64,000 nucleotides of DNA from Paracoccus aminovorans (GCF_001546115.1 NZ_KQ955210.1:67669-131668), one strand, 5' to 3'. Shown: positions 44,303 through 52,923, counted from the first letter of the stretch. Made by a program: numbers and translations. Notes: a model not told the origin generated them from the letters alone.

Positions 44303-45166
44303 GTGGCAACGAAATCCGCCAAGCCGGACGATATCGACGACAGCTCGGCTCCGCTGATCGAGCATCTCAAGGAATTGCGCACTCGGCTGATCTGGTCGGT
44401 GCTGGCCTTCGTGCTGGCCATGGTGCTGTGCTATTTCGTCTGGAACCCGATCTTCGACTTCCTGACCCAGCCGGTCTGCACGGCGCTGGAAAAGCGCGGC
44501 CAGACCTGCGGGCTGATCCTGCTGAAGATGCAGGAGGGGTTCTTCGTCGCCATGCGCATCGCCTTCTTCGGCGGCTTCGTGCTGGCGTTTCCGGTCGTGG
44601 GCTACCAGCTGTGGCGCTTCGTGGCGCCGGGGCTCTATCGCAGCGAAAAGAACGCGCTGCTGCCCTTCCTGGTCGCCTCGCCGGTGATGTTCCTGATCGG
44701 CGCGGCTTTCGCCTATTACATCATCCTGCCCTGGGCCTTCGACTTCTTCCTGGGATTCCAGCAGGGGCCGCTGGCGCTGCCGGACGACCCGGCGGGGGCG
44801 GCCACGGCGGCGGCCGGCGCGACCGCGGCCGCCAAGGAGCCCTGGGCCGGCATCGTCTTCCAGGGCTCGGTCGAGGAATACCTGACCCTGACCACCAAGT
44901 TCATCCTAGCCTTCGGCCTGTCGTTCCAGCTGCCGGTGGCGCTGACGCTGATGGGCAAGGCCGGGCTGGTCAGTTCCGAGGGGCTGGCCAGCATGCGGCG
45001 CTATGCGATCATCGTCATCCTGGTGCTGGCCGCCATGGTGACGCCGCCCGACGTCATCAGCCAGATCGTGCTGTTCACGGTGATCTACGGGCTTTACGAG
45101 GTGTCGATCTTCCTCGTGCGCCGCATCGAACGCAAACGCGAACTGGAAGAGCAGGCCGATGTCTGA
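44303..45166 (+). CDS. tatC: Sec-independent protein translocase subunit TatC
   Basis: The 287-residue polytopic protein has the TatC signatures [20 protein letters not shown] and [20 protein letters not shown], then [20 protein letters not shown] with KNALLPF. The C-terminal [20 protein letters not shown] is also typical. An Ala/Gly-rich loop ([15 protein letters not shown]) is inserted before the fourth helix. The start is GTG at 44303, and the stop overlaps the DUF815 gene by 8 bp. Confidence 0.96.
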   Translation: MATKSAKPDDIDDSSAPLIEHLKELRTRLIWSVLAFVLAMVLCYFVWNPIFDFLTQPVCTALEKRGQTCGLILLKMQEGFFVAMRIAFFGGFVLAFPVVGYQLWRFVAPGLYRSEKNALLPFLVASPVMFLIGAAFAYYIILPWAFDFFLGFQQGPLALPDDPAGAATAAAGATAAAKEPWAGIVFQGSVEEYLTLTTKFILAFGLSFQLPVALTLMGKAGLVSSEGLASMRRYAIIVILVLAAMVTPPDVISQIVLFTVIYGLYEVSIFLVRRIERKRELEEQADV

Positions 45167-46001
45167 GACCCTGATGACCCGCATCGCCGAGGCGCTGGAG
45201 CGCATGGCACCGCCGCCCGCCCCGGCGCCGAGCTTCACCGAGGCCACGGCCTATGTCTGGCAGCCCGACCCCGACCGGCTGGAGCCGGTGCCCGAGGTCA
45301 GTCGCGTCGAGCTGGTGCAGCTGATCGGCATCGACCGCGCCCGCGACACGCTCTTGGCCAATACGCTGCAATTCGCCCGCGGACACGCGGCGAACAACGC
45401 GCTGCTCTGGGGCTCGCGCGGCATGGGCAAGAGCTCGCTGGTCAAGGCGGTGCATGCCGAGGCGGTGCGCCAAGGCCTGCCGCTGGTGCTGGTCGAGATC
45501 GCGCGCGAGGACCTGGGCTCGGTCGGTCGGCTGCTGTCGATCCTGGGCCGGGCGCGCGACCGGCGCTTCGTGCTGTTTTCGGACGACCTGTCGTTCAGCC
45601 ATGACGACACGCAGTATAAATCGCTGAAGGCGGTGCTGGACGGCGGCATCTCGGGCCGGCCCGAGAACGTGATCCTTTACGCCACCTCGAACCGGCGCCA
45701 CCTGATGCCGCGCGACATGATCGACAACGAACGCTCGACCGCGATCCATCCCGGCGAGGCGGTCGAGGAGAAGGTCTCGCTGTCGGATCGCTTCGGGCTG
45801 TGGCTGGGCTTCCACCCCTGTTCGCAGGACGAATATTTGGCCATGGTGCGCGGCTATTGCGACGCCTATGACCTGTCGATCGGCGAGGACGAGCTGCGTG
45901 CCGAGGCCATCGAATGGCAGGCGACGCGGGGTTCGCGCTCGGGCCGGGTGGCCTGGCAGTTCTTCACCGACCTGGCCGGGCGCAAGGGCATTTCCGTCTG
46001 A
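45159..46001 (+). CDS. DUF815 family AAA-type ATPase
   Basis: The 280-residue P-loop protein has Walker [16 protein letters not shown] (near residue 90), Walker [16 protein letters not shown], sensor region [20 protein letters not shown], and [20 protein letters not shown]. It matches the DUF815/YifB-neighbour family of AAA ATPases of unknown role, often found near tat genes in Rhodobacteraceae. The 8-bp overlap with tatC implies cotranscription. Confidence 0.9.
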   Translation: MSETLMTRIAEALERMAPPPAPAPSFTEATAYVWQPDPDRLEPVPEVSRVELVQLIGIDRARDTLLANTLQFARGHAANNALLWGSRGMGKSSLVKAVHAEAVRQGLPLVLVEIAREDLGSVGRLLSILGRARDRRFVLFSDDLSFSHDDTQYKSLKAVLDGGISGRPENVILYATSNRRHLMPRDMIDNERSTAIHPGEAVEEKVSLSDRFGLWLGFHPCSQDEYLAMVRGYCDAYDLSIGEDELRAEAIEWQATRGSRSGRVAWQFFTDLAGRKGISV

Positions 46002-46066
46002 GTTTTCAGCGGCCTGGCCCTGGTGGGGCCGGCTGCCGGCGTGGCGCGGCTGCGACCGGCTTCCTT

Positions 46067-46140
46067 GGGTATTTTCAGAGCAAAGAAGCCCGGTGCCGAT
46101 CGCTTGCCCGGGTTTTCTGGGTATTTGGGAAACGGTGAAG
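46067..46140 (+). repeat. Two tandem-direction copies of dispersed intergenic repeats
   Basis: GGGTATTTTCAGAGCAAAGA then AGCC (46067-46090) and GGGTATTTGGGAAACGGTGA then AG (46119-46140) lie in the same direction, 28 bp apart, between the DUF815 gene and tRNA-Met. They represent two of the three variants of the repeat seen in this window. Confidence 0.65.
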
Positions 46141-46234
46141 GACGGGCGCGGGGCGGGGGCGAAAAACTTTGCCGAAATGCGGGGAGAGGCCCTTGACGGC
46201 CCCGGCGGCGCGCCGTAAATCCCTCGCACTCCGT

Positions 46235-46311
46235 GGCGGAGTAGCTCAGCTGGTTAGAGCAGAGGAATCATAATCCTTGTGTCGGGGGTTCAAATCCCTC
46301 CTCCGCTACCA
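46235..46311 (+). tRNA. tRNA-Met (CAT anticodon)
   Basis: The 77-nt gene has acceptor GGCGGAG pairing with CTCCGCT, D-arm GCTCAGCTGGTTAGAGC, anticodon stem GAGGA/TCCTT with loop ATCATAA (anticodon CAT), a GTGTC variable loop, T-loop TTCAAAT and an encoded CCA. The G1-T72 pair and sequence fit elongator tRNA-Met rather than the initiator. A lysidine-modified tRNA-Ile2 cannot be fully excluded. Confidence 0.95.
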
Positions 46312-46383
46312 ATTTCCCCCCCTCGTCGTGCAGCACCGCAAAGGGTCGGCCTTGCCGGTTTGGCCGTGGCGCCTCGGTGGCCG

Positions 46384-47280
46384 TCAGCCCGTCCGGGCGG
46401 CGGGCAGGGCCTGCAGCCTTTGCGCGGTGACGCGCAGCCAGGCGGGGCGGCCTTCGGCCTTTTCATGCAGCGCCTCGAGGTAATGCGGGATCTCGCGGCG
46501 GCGGCGGGCGATGGCGTGGAATTCGGTCTTCGAGAAGCTGCCGGCGCTGATCGAGGCGATCAGATAGGCGAGCAGCCCCATGCGCTGCATGTCGGCGGCC
46601 AGGGTGTGCCCCAGGAAGGGCAGGTTCAACACCTGCATATTGCCGCCCGACAGCCTGGCAAGGTGGCGCATGTCCGGGACGCAGTAACGGTCCAGCACGA
46701 TCAGCACCCGCGCCGCCTTGGCGAATTTCCCCACCGCATCGCCGTAGGGACCGCTGAAATCGCAGTCCTTCGCGGGTGGAAACCGGTTGTCCCAAGGCAC
46801 CTTCCGCGGATCCAGCGTGGATTGCGGCGCGATGGCGATCACCGTGGTCGCGCCGATCAGGTCGGCGAAGGTCAGGGCTGCGAAGCCCCCCATCGAGCCG
46901 CCATAGGTCACGACCTCGTCGTATTGCGAGAACAGCCCGCGCAATTGCGCCAAGATTTCCGGCAGGTCCGGACGTGTGTACCAGTCCTTTCGCTTCGGTT
47001 TCACCGCGATGTGGTCTCTGCGCTGCACCCGCAGGAAACCCGCTCCCCAGCCCGGGCGATATTTCTGCGGTCGCTCCAGCGGGCCGCCAGCGTGTTCGAA
47101 GGTGATGAAGATCGTGCCCGATTCCGTGAAAAGAAAGCCTTCCAGGAAATAATTCTCGGTCTCGATGATGAAATTGCGGGAAATCTCGGCCCGTTGCGCG
47201 AATGCGGCCAAGGGGTCGCGCCGGGATGCGCGCGGACTGACGGCTGCCGCCGCGCGGTGCAAAATTCGAAAGGCAGACAT
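46384..47280 (-). CDS. Alpha/beta-hydrolase-like protein of unknown function
   Basis: The 298-residue protein starts MSAFRILHRAAAAV (an in-frame ATG at 47325 is possible but less likely). It has the nucleophile-elbow VVTYGGSMGGFAALTFADLI (G-x-S-x-G), preceded by TIFITFEHAGGPLERPQKYR. A later Asp in VLIVLDRYCVPDMRHL and His in NLPFLGHTLAADMQ could complete a Ser-Asp-His triad. The last 70 residues are helical and Arg-rich. The family resembles hydrolase-like proteins found with glycosyltransferases in Rhodobacteraceae. The substrate is unknown. It sits between tRNA-Met and a patch of gene remnants. Confidence 0.75.
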   Translation of the reverse strand: MSAFRILHRAAAAVSPRASRRDPLAAFAQRAEISRNFIIETENYFLEGFLFTESGTIFITFEHAGGPLERPQKYRPGWGAGFLRVQRRDHIAVKPKRKDWYTRPDLPEILAQLRGLFSQYDEVVTYGGSMGGFAALTFADLIGATTVIAIAPQSTLDPRKVPWDNRFPPAKDCDFSGPYGDAVGKFAKAARVLIVLDRYCVPDMRHLARLSGGNMQVLNLPFLGHTLAADMQRMGLLAYLIASISAGSFSKTEFHAIARRRREIPHYLEALHEKAEGRPAWLRVTAQRLQALPAARTG

Positions 47281-47390
47281 GAAATGCGTCGTTAAACCAT
47301 GAGTTTCGGCGGCACCGTAATGCATTGCCGGACGCTGTTCAACTCGGCGTGATCGGAATTGTCTGTCGCACTGTGCCGTCGGACGCAGGC

Positions 47391-47489
47391 CTTCTGCCGG
47401 CGGCGGAGAGTGGTGTAGCCCGGCACCGGCCAGGCGAGCCCGGACAGGGCCAACAGGCTGTCCACGACCCCGGTCGCCTGCCGGAGCGG
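47391..47489 (-). pseudogene. IS5-family transposase fragment
   Basis: One short frame reads RPLRQATGVVDSLLALSGLA then WPVPGYTTLRRRQK. This is the characteristic segment of IS5-type DDE transposases (PLRQ.TG...SL..L.GL.W.VPD.STL.RRQK). It has no start, and nothing recognisable follows, so only about 33 codons survive. Its upstream end joins the truncated metallophosphoesterase directly. Confidence 0.7.
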
Positions 47490-47548
47490 TCGCGCCCGGC
47501 GCGGGCCCAGAGGTCGAGATGCAGGTCGGCCGTGATCAGGATGTTCAT
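47490..47548 (-). pseudogene. Truncated metallophosphoesterase (N-terminus only)
   Basis: The frame from ATG 47548 begins MNILITADLHLDLWARAGRD. MNILITADLHLD is the conserved D-x-H start of calcineurin-like phosphoesterases. The similarity stops after about 20 codons, where the transposase fragment begins in another frame, so the gene was cut by an insertion or deletion. It overlaps the stop of a small ORF upstream (ATGA). Confidence 0.6.
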
Positions 47549-47637
47549 CGACCTCGCGCCTCCGCAGCAAGCCCGAGATCGACCCGGTCCCCGTCGGAAT
47601 TGAAGAAGCGGGCCTCGAAAAACGGGATGCTGGCCAT
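47545..47637 (-). CDS. Small ORF, 30 aa, upstream of truncated phosphoesterase
   Basis: The product begins MASIPFFEARFFNSDGDRVD and ends in LGLAAEARGR. A GGAGT ribosome binding site precedes the ATG, and its stop overlaps the metallophosphoesterase ATG, as in a real coupled pair. No family is recognised. It is probably a surviving first gene of a broken two-gene unit. Confidence 0.4.
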   Translation of the reverse strand: MASIPFFEARFFNSDGDRVDLGLAAEARGR

Positions 47638-47961
47638 GGGATACTCCGGGCATGCAGGGGCTATCGGCCGGGACAGGCCCGGTCGCGGAAGAGGGGGGCT
47701 GGCTCCTTTTCAGAGACAAGCCCGCCTGGGCTGTTCGGAAAAGCAGGCGCTATTCCGGTGTGGAGAGTGACGAGTGGTGATGTTCCAAGTTTGGCAGCGG
47801 GGCGGAAACGGACCGTGACCGGCTGCCGATCTTGGAGCGGATGCCCTGACGATGCGCAGCCATCCAAAACTCGTCAATGGGACCGCGTTCGAGCCGGACA
47901 AGCGTGAAGCGACCGCGGGGCAAAAAGGGGAGGTCTATCAACAATAGATTGATAAATAAAA

Positions 47962-47998
47962 ATAAAGTGAGCCAAGAAAAATCCTGGGCTCACTTTAT
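47962..47998. terminator. 12-bp perfect hairpin downstream of nrdJ
   Basis: ATAAAGTGAGCC and GGCTCACTTTAT are perfect complements around a 13-base loop. The A/T ends of the stem supply T-rich bases on both strands, so it may terminate nrdJ (stop at 48072, leftward) and any rightward transcript. An AT-rich stretch follows on the nrdJ-distal side. Confidence 0.7.
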
Positions 47999-48071
47999 GC
48001 TTGCAGAAAGGCTCAAACAGTCCGGGTAAGGCTCATTTCATGCCTGGCCGCACAAACAGCGACCCCGCCCC

Positions 48072-50381
48072 TCAGCCGCATTTCGAATAGCCGCAATGTG
48101 GGCAGGTCATGCAGCCCTCGATCATCAGCATGCCGTATTGCCCGCAGGAGGGGCAGGCCGGGCCGCGCGGCGCGTCGCCCCCCGCCCGCGTCTGCGGGCC
48201 ACCGCCCCCCGCCCGCGTCTGCGGGCCACCGCCTAGCGCCAGCGCCGTCGGGTCGGATTTCAGCCCCTTGCCCTCGGCCTCGATGAAGCCGATGGCGATC
48301 ATGTGGCGCTCGATCACGCCCCCGATCGCGGCCAGGATCGAGGGCACGTAGCGCCCCTCCATCCAGGCGCCGCCGCGCGGGTCGAAGACCGCCTTCAGCT
48401 CCTCGACCACGAAACTCACGTCGCCGCCGCGCCGGAACACCGCCGAGATCATCCGGGTCAGCGCCACGGTCCAGGCGAAATGCTCCATGTTCTTCGAGTT
48501 GATGAAGACCTCGAACGGGCGGCGGTGGCCGGCCTGCACGATGTCGTTGATGGTGATGTAGATCGCGTGCTCGCTGCCGGGGAACTTCAGCTTGTAGGTC
48601 GCGCCCTCCAGCGCCGCCGGCCGGTCCAGCGGCTCGGTCAGATAGACCACTTCGGCGCCGCGGTCGGGCTGCGGCGCGGCCTCGGAGCCCTCGCTGACCG
48701 CCAGCACGCTGCCCGTCACGTCGTTCGGGCGATAGGTGGTGCAGCCCTTGCAGCCCAGCTCCCAGGCGGCCAGATAGACGTCCTTGAAGGCCTGAAAGCC
48801 GATGTCCGCGGGGCAGTTGATGGTCTTGGAGATCGAGCTGTCCACCCATTCCTGCGCCGCCGCCTGCATGGCGACATGGTCCATCGGCGCCAGCCCCTGC
48901 GCATCGACGAAAGCCGGGGGCAGGCCGTCGCCATGCGCCTCGCGCCACAGCGCGACGGCATAGTCCACCACCTCTTCCTCGGTGCGCGAGCCGTCCTTTT
49001 GCAGCACCTTGCGGGTATAGGCATGGGCAAAGACCGGCTCGATGCCCGAGCTGACATTGCCGGCGTAAAGGCTGATCGTCCCGGTCGGCGCGATGCTGGT
49101 CAGCAGCGCGTTGCGGATGCCATGGGCGGCGACGGCGTCGCGCACGTCCTCGTCCATCTGCGCCATGAAGCCCGAGGCCAGGAAGGGCTCGGCCTGGAAC
49201 AGCGGGAACGGCCCCTTTTCGCGCGCCAGATCGGCCGAGGCGAGATAGGCCGCCCGGGCGATGGCATGCATCCATTCCCGGGTCTGCGCCACCGCCCCCG
49301 GTGCGCCATAGCGCAGCCCCAGCATGACCAGCGCATCGGCAAGCCCGGTGACGCCCAGGCCGATGCGGCGCTTGGCCTGCGCCTCGGCCGCCTGCTGCGG
49401 CAGGGGAAAGCGGCTCGCGTCGACGACATTGTCCATCATCCGCACGGCGGTGCGGGTCAGCTCGTCCAGGGCCGCCATGTCCAGCCGCGCCGCATCCGTG
49501 AACGGCGCCTCGACCAGCCGGGCCAGGTTGATCGAGCCCAAGAGGCAGGCGCCATAGGGCGGCAGCGGCTGTTCGCCGCAGGGGTTGGTGGCGGCGATGG
49601 TCTCGGCATAGCCGAGGTTGTTCAGCTGGTTGATGCGGTCGATGAAGATCACCCCCGGCTCGGCATAATCATAGGTCGCGCGCATGATCCGGTTCCACAG
49701 GTCGCGGGCCGCGATGGTGTGATAAACCTTGCCGTCGAATTGCAGGTCCCAGGGCGCGTCCTCGTTGACCGCCTGCATGAAGGCGTCCGTCACCAGCACC
49801 GACAGGTTGAACATGCGCAGCCGGGCGCTGTCCTGCTTGGCCTCGATGAAGGCTTCGATGTCGGGATGGTCGCAGCGCATGGTCGCCATCATTGCGCCGC
49901 GGCGCGAGCCCGCCGACATGATGGTGCGGCACATCGCGTCCCAGACATCCATGAACGAGAGCGGCCCCGAGGCGTCGGCGGCGACGCCATGCACCGCCGC
50001 GCCCCTGGGCCGGATGGTGCTGAAGTCATAGCCGATGCCGCCGCCCTGCTGCATGGTCAGCGCGGCCTCCTTCAGCGCCTGGAAGATGCCCTCCATGCTG
50101 TCGGGGATGGTGCCCATGACGAAGCAGTTGAACAGCGTCACCTCGCGCCCGGTGCCGGCGCCGGCCAGGATGCGGCCGGCGGGCAGGAAGCGGAAATCCT
50201 GAAGCGCGGCATAGAAGCGGTCCTCCCACAGCGCGGGATCGGCCTCGACGCTTGCGAGGTCGCGGGCGACGCGGCGCCAGCTGTCCTCGACCGATAGGTC
50301 GATCGGCGTGCCGTCGGCCTGTTTCAGGCGGTATTTCATGTCCCAGATCTGTTCGGCGATGGGGGCGGCAAAGCGGGTCAT
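48072..50381 (-). CDS. nrdJ: Adenosylcobalamin-dependent (class II) ribonucleoside-diphosphate reductase
   Basis: The 769-residue enzyme makes deoxyribonucleotides with or without oxygen, using vitamin B12. It shows LPAGRILAGAGTGREVTLFN, FNCFVMGTIPDSMEGIFQAL, the active-site NPCGEQPLPPYGACLLGSIN, TAPTGTISLYAG-type SIAPTGTISLYAGNVSSGIE and a C-terminal zinc-ribbon-like CPSCGQYGMLMIEGCMTCPH then CGYSKCG. A Gly/Pro linker before the ribbon holds a tandem duplication. The second ATG (50381) is preferred over 50387 because GAGAGG then lies 6 bp upstream. No cobalamin riboswitch was recognised upstream. Confidence 0.95.
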   Translation of the reverse strand: MTRFAAPIAEQIWDMKYRLKQADGTPIDLSVEDSWRRVARDLASVEADPALWEDRFYAALQDFRFLPAGRILAGAGTGREVTLFNCFVMGTIPDSMEGIFQALKEAALTMQQGGGIGYDFSTIRPRGAAVHGVAADASGPLSFMDVWDAMCRTIMSAGSRRGAMMATMRCDHPDIEAFIEAKQDSARLRMFNLSVLVTDAFMQAVNEDAPWDLQFDGKVYHTIAARDLWNRIMRATYDYAEPGVIFIDRINQLNNLGYAETIAATNPCGEQPLPPYGACLLGSINLARLVEAPFTDAARLDMAALDELTRTAVRMMDNVVDASRFPLPQQAAEAQAKRRIGLGVTGLADALVMLGLRYGAPGAVAQTREWMHAIARAAYLASADLAREKGPFPLFQAEPFLASGFMAQMDEDVRDAVAAHGIRNALLTSIAPTGTISLYAGNVSSGIEPVFAHAYTRKVLQKDGSRTEEEVVDYAVALWREAHGDGLPPAFVDAQGLAPMDHVAMQAAAQEWVDSSISKTINCPADIGFQAFKDVYLAAWELGCKGCTTYRPNDVTGSVLAVSEGSEAAPQPDRGAEVVYLTEPLDRPAALEGATYKLKFPGSEHAIYITINDIVQAGHRRPFEVFINSKNMEHFAWTVALTRMISAVFRRGGDVSFVVEELKAVFDPRGGAWMEGRYVPSILAAIGGVIERHMIAIGFIEAEGKGLKSDPTALALGGGPQTRAGGGGPQTRAGGDAPRGPACPSCGQYGMLMIEGCMTCPHCGYSKCG
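48177..48230 (-). repeat. In-frame 27-bp tandem duplication in nrdJ linker
   Basis: Two identical 27-bp units lie end to end, coding for GGGGPQTRA-type nonapeptides (GGGPQTRAGGGGPQTRAGG) between the catalytic domain and the zinc-ribbon tail. The unit carries an internal hairpin (CCCGC...GCGGG). The length 27 keeps the frame. Confidence 0.85.
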
Positions 50382-50470
50382 CGGCATCCTCTCGCGCGGC
50401 CCAAGACGCGGGCCGGAGCTTCAGGATAACAGATAAGCACGGATCCGGGGCGTGAAAGTCCCCGGGGCGG

Positions 50471-50514
50471 TGCACGGGCTGTGTACGCGCGGTGTACGCC
50501 CGCTGCACGGGCTG
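50471..50514. promoter_or_regulatory. Nested direct repeats upstream of nrdJ
   Basis: Two copies of TGCACGGGCTG (50471-50481 and 50504-50514) flank two copies of GTGTACGC (50481-50488 and 50492-50499), 90 bp upstream of the nrdJ start. The GTGTACGC spacing is 11 bp, one helical turn. It is unlike the NrdR box, and may be an operator for nrdJ or for the region; this is inference. Confidence 0.45.
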
Positions 50515-50604
50515 CGCAGGGCCCGGCCCAGTGTTTGCTGGGGTTTGGCGTTTTTGCCAGCGCGGTGATGCCGATGCAACGCGCGCTGCCGTTGCGTCAG
50601 GGCG

Positions 50605-51258
50605 TCAGGCGCGCCCGGTCAGCTCGTCGATGACGTCCTGCCACAGGCTCGCCGGCTGGGCGCCGGTGACGACATGGCTCTCGGCGACGATGAAGGTCGG
50701 GACCGAGCCGATGCCGCGCTGGCGGGCGTGGATCTCGCGCGCGGCGATCTCGTCGCGGTCCTCGGCGGTGGCGAGCAGCCGGCGGATCACCGCGCCGCTC
50801 ATGCCGGCCTGTTCGCCGATCCGGGCCAGCACGTCGGGGTTGCCGATGTTCTGGCCCTCGCGCCAATGCGCCCGCATCAGCCCGGACATGACCGGGGTCT
50901 GCACCCCTTCCAGCCCCGCCCAATGCAGCAAACGATGGGCGTTCAAGGTGTTCGGCACCCGCTCGATCAGGCTGGGGTTGATCCACAGGCCCAGGCGCTC
51001 GCTGGCCTCCATCACCGGCTTCATCGCGGCCAGGATGCCCTTTTCGTCGCCGAATTTCATCTTCATATAGGCGACGTAATCCATGCCGGCCTGCGGCATC
51101 TGCGGGTCCAGCTGGAACGGCTGCCAGGTGATGGCGAAGGGGTGGTCGGGCCGGCTTTCCAGCGCCCGGTCCAGCTCGGCCTTGCCGATCAGGCACCAGG
51201 GGCAGACCGGGTCGGCAAAGATGTCGAGGCGGATCTGGCCGGGAAGGGGCTCGGTCAT
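50605..51258 (-). CDS. DsbA-family (FrnE-like) thiol oxidoreductase
   Basis: The 217-residue thioredoxin-fold protein has no signal peptide. It starts IRLDIFADPVCPWCLIGKAE with the redox motif CPWC. The helical insertion (YVAYMKMKFGDEKGILAAMK) and the cis-Pro region QRGIGSVPTFIVAESHVVTG, ending GAQPASLWQDVIDELTG, are typical of the cytoplasmic FrnE/2-hydroxychromene-2-carboxylate isomerase group. The substrate is unknown. The start overlaps the stop of the acyl-CoA synthetase gene. Confidence 0.92.
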   Translation of the reverse strand: MTEPLPGQIRLDIFADPVCPWCLIGKAELDRALESRPDHPFAITWQPFQLDPQMPQAGMDYVAYMKMKFGDEKGILAAMKPVMEASERLGLWINPSLIERVPNTLNAHRLLHWAGLEGVQTPVMSGLMRAHWREGQNIGNPDVLARIGEQAGMSGAVIRRLLATAEDRDEIAAREIHARQRGIGSVPTFIVAESHVVTGAQPASLWQDVIDELTGRA

Positions 51259-52715
51259 GGCTGGTCCTTGCGGTATTGCGCGCGCAGGGCGCGGCGGTTG
51301 ATCTTGCCGGTCGGCGTGCGGGGCAGGGCGGAAAGCTGAATATATTCGCGGGGTTGCTTGTAGCGCGCCAGCCGGGCCTCGGCATGCTCGCGCAGGGTTT
51401 CGGCCGGGGCCGGGCCGGTCCAGAAGGCGGCGATGACGCTGCTGCCAGGGCCAACGGGCAGGTCGGTTGCCGCCACCTCTCCGGCCTCGGGATGGGCGGC
51501 CAGCGCATCCTCGACCTCGCCCGGCGCCACGCGGAAGCCGCCGGCGTTCATCATGTCGTCGGCGCGGCCCAGGGTGCGGATGGCGCCCTCGGCCGTGGTC
51601 TCGGCCAGGTCGCCGGTCAGGAACCAGTCGCCGAGGAATTTCCCTGCCGTTTCCTCGGCTTGGTCGAGATAGCCCAAGAACAGGCCGGGGTCGCTGCGAT
51701 GCACGGCCAAGGTGCCGGGTCCGGCGGTTTCAGCCCCCGCTTCGTCGAGGATGGCCAGGCGGCGGCCGGGCTGCGCAAAGCCCGCCGTGCCCTCGGGCGC
51801 CGGCCGCGCCGGGCTGCCGGACAGGAAGGTCGAGCATTCCGACATGCCCATGGCCTCGTGCAGGTCGGTGCCGGTGCGGGCCTGCCAGGCGCGGCGCAGG
51901 CCGGGGTCCAGCCGCTCGCCCGCCGTCAGCCCGTGGCGCAGCCCCGGCCAGGGCTGCCAGTCGGCCCGCAGCATGCGCCGGAACACGCCCGGCGCGGCGG
52001 CGACCAGCGTGGCGCCGTGGCGGCTGGCCAGCAGCGGGATCTGCTCGGGCGCGACGCCCTCGGCCGGGATCAGCGCCGTCGCGCCCACGGTCCAGGGGTC
52101 CATCAGCCCGGTGCCCAGCGTGAAGGTCCAGTTGAAGGCGCCGGCATGCAGCAGCCGGTCCTGCGGCATGAGCCCATACCAGCCCTGGAACATCATCTGC
52201 CGGGCCAGGATGGCGCGATGTGCATGGCAGACCGCGCGCGGCTGGCCCGAACTGCCCGAGGTGAAGACGATATAGGCCAGCCGGTCCGGGTCGCCCATGG
52301 CGAAACCCGCAGCAGGCAGCGATTCGAATTCGGCCAGCCGGGCGGCGGGCAGCACCGGGGCCAGGTGGACGGGCAGGGCGATGCCCGCATCCGCGACGAT
52401 CGCCTTCGGCTGCAGGGCGACGGCGAGGCGGGTGATCTCGGGCGCCGTCAGCATGGCCGAGGTCGGGACCGGCACGATGCCTGCCGCGATGGCGCCAAGA
52501 TAGGTGATCGGGAAGGCCGGGGTATTGCCCAGCCGCATCAGCAGCCGGTCGCCCGGGGCAAGGCCCTGCTGCAACAGGCCGGTCGCCGTGCCCAGCACCG
52601 CCCGGCGCAGCCGGGCATGCGACCAGCGGTCGGCGCGGCCGAGGCCCAGGACCGACATGGCCAGCCGGTCCGGATGGGCAAGTCCCGCACGCAGCACATG
52701 TTCGGCCAGGTTCAT
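51255..52715 (-). CDS. AMP-dependent acyl-CoA synthetase/ligase
   Basis: The 486-residue ANL-superfamily enzyme has the P-loop AYIVFTSGSSGQPRAVCHAH, the A5-type HEAMGMSECSTFLSG, the hinge DWFLTGDLAETTAEGAIRTL, GRADDMMNAGGFRVAPGEVE and the catalytic Lys in LPRTPTGKINRRAL. The carboxylic acid substrate is probably aromatic or fatty but cannot be named. The start MNLAEHVLRAGLAHPDRLAM at 52715 matches the usual beginning; upstream in-frame sequence is the repeat-bearing leader. Confidence 0.92.
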   Translation of the reverse strand: MNLAEHVLRAGLAHPDRLAMSVLGLGRADRWSHARLRRAVLGTATGLLQQGLAPGDRLLMRLGNTPAFPITYLGAIAAGIVPVPTSAMLTAPEITRLAVALQPKAIVADAGIALPVHLAPVLPAARLAEFESLPAAGFAMGDPDRLAYIVFTSGSSGQPRAVCHAHRAILARQMMFQGWYGLMPQDRLLHAGAFNWTFTLGTGLMDPWTVGATALIPAEGVAPEQIPLLASRHGATLVAAAPGVFRRMLRADWQPWPGLRHGLTAGERLDPGLRRAWQARTGTDLHEAMGMSECSTFLSGSPARPAPEGTAGFAQPGRRLAILDEAGAETAGPGTLAVHRSDPGLFLGYLDQAEETAGKFLGDWFLTGDLAETTAEGAIRTLGRADDMMNAGGFRVAPGEVEDALAAHPEAGEVAATDLPVGPGSSVIAAFWTGPAPAETLREHAEARLARYKQPREYIQLSALPRTPTGKINRRALRAQYRKDQP

Positions 52716-52827
52716 CCCGCAGTCTTTCGCTTGTTTCCGCCTGTCCAGATAGGCGCTTGGCGCGCGGCGGGAAAGGGGGCTCTGCCCCCACGCGGGCGTG
52801 CCCCCTCGATGGGGGCGCTCCCGCGTT

Positions 52828-52857
52828 CCCCCGGGATATTTCGCCAAGAAAGAAGCC
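52828..52857 (+). repeat. Dispersed intergenic repeat copy
   Basis: CCCCCGGGATATTTCGCCAA then GAAAGAAGCC is a plus-sense copy between the cold-shock gene terminator and the acyl-CoA synthetase start. A GC-rich tract with GGGGGCTCTGCCCCC and GCCCCCTCGATGGGGGC hairpins precedes it, as in the other copies. Confidence 0.75.
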
Positions 52858-52870
52858 GGCCGGCGCAAAG

Positions 52871-52902
52871 GAAAACGGCCCGCGACGGGGCGGGCCGTTT
52901 CG
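52871..52902 (-). terminator. Rho-independent terminator of the cold-shock gene
   Basis: AAACGGCCCGC and GCGGGCCGTTT form an 11-bp perfect stem with a short GACGGG loop, followed on the minus strand by TTTTCC, 24 bp after the cold-shock stop. Confidence 0.85.
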
Positions 52903-52923
52903 GGAATTCCGGCCTCTGGCGGA

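Larger units (their letters stand above)
47281..48071. other. Gene-remnant region between the hydrolase and nrdJ
   Basis: The region holds a transposase fragment, the first 20 codons of a metallophosphoesterase, a 30-codon ORF, and a 12-bp perfect hairpin, each listed separately. A further 64-codon minus-strand ORF (47750-47944, MLIDLPFLPRGRFTLVRLER) follows an AT-rich leader; it has no recognisable family and weak support. The stretch 47935-47970 is the most AT-rich in this part of the window. Confidence 0.6.

Noticed and set aside
48303..50297. 664-codon plus-strand frame
   Set aside because: It is antisense to nrdJ, which has unmistakable class II reductase motifs.
50388..50604. Possible cobalamin riboswitch before nrdJ
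   Set aside because: I looked for the B12-box region and the usual multi-helix leader and did not recognise them; only short direct repeats were found.
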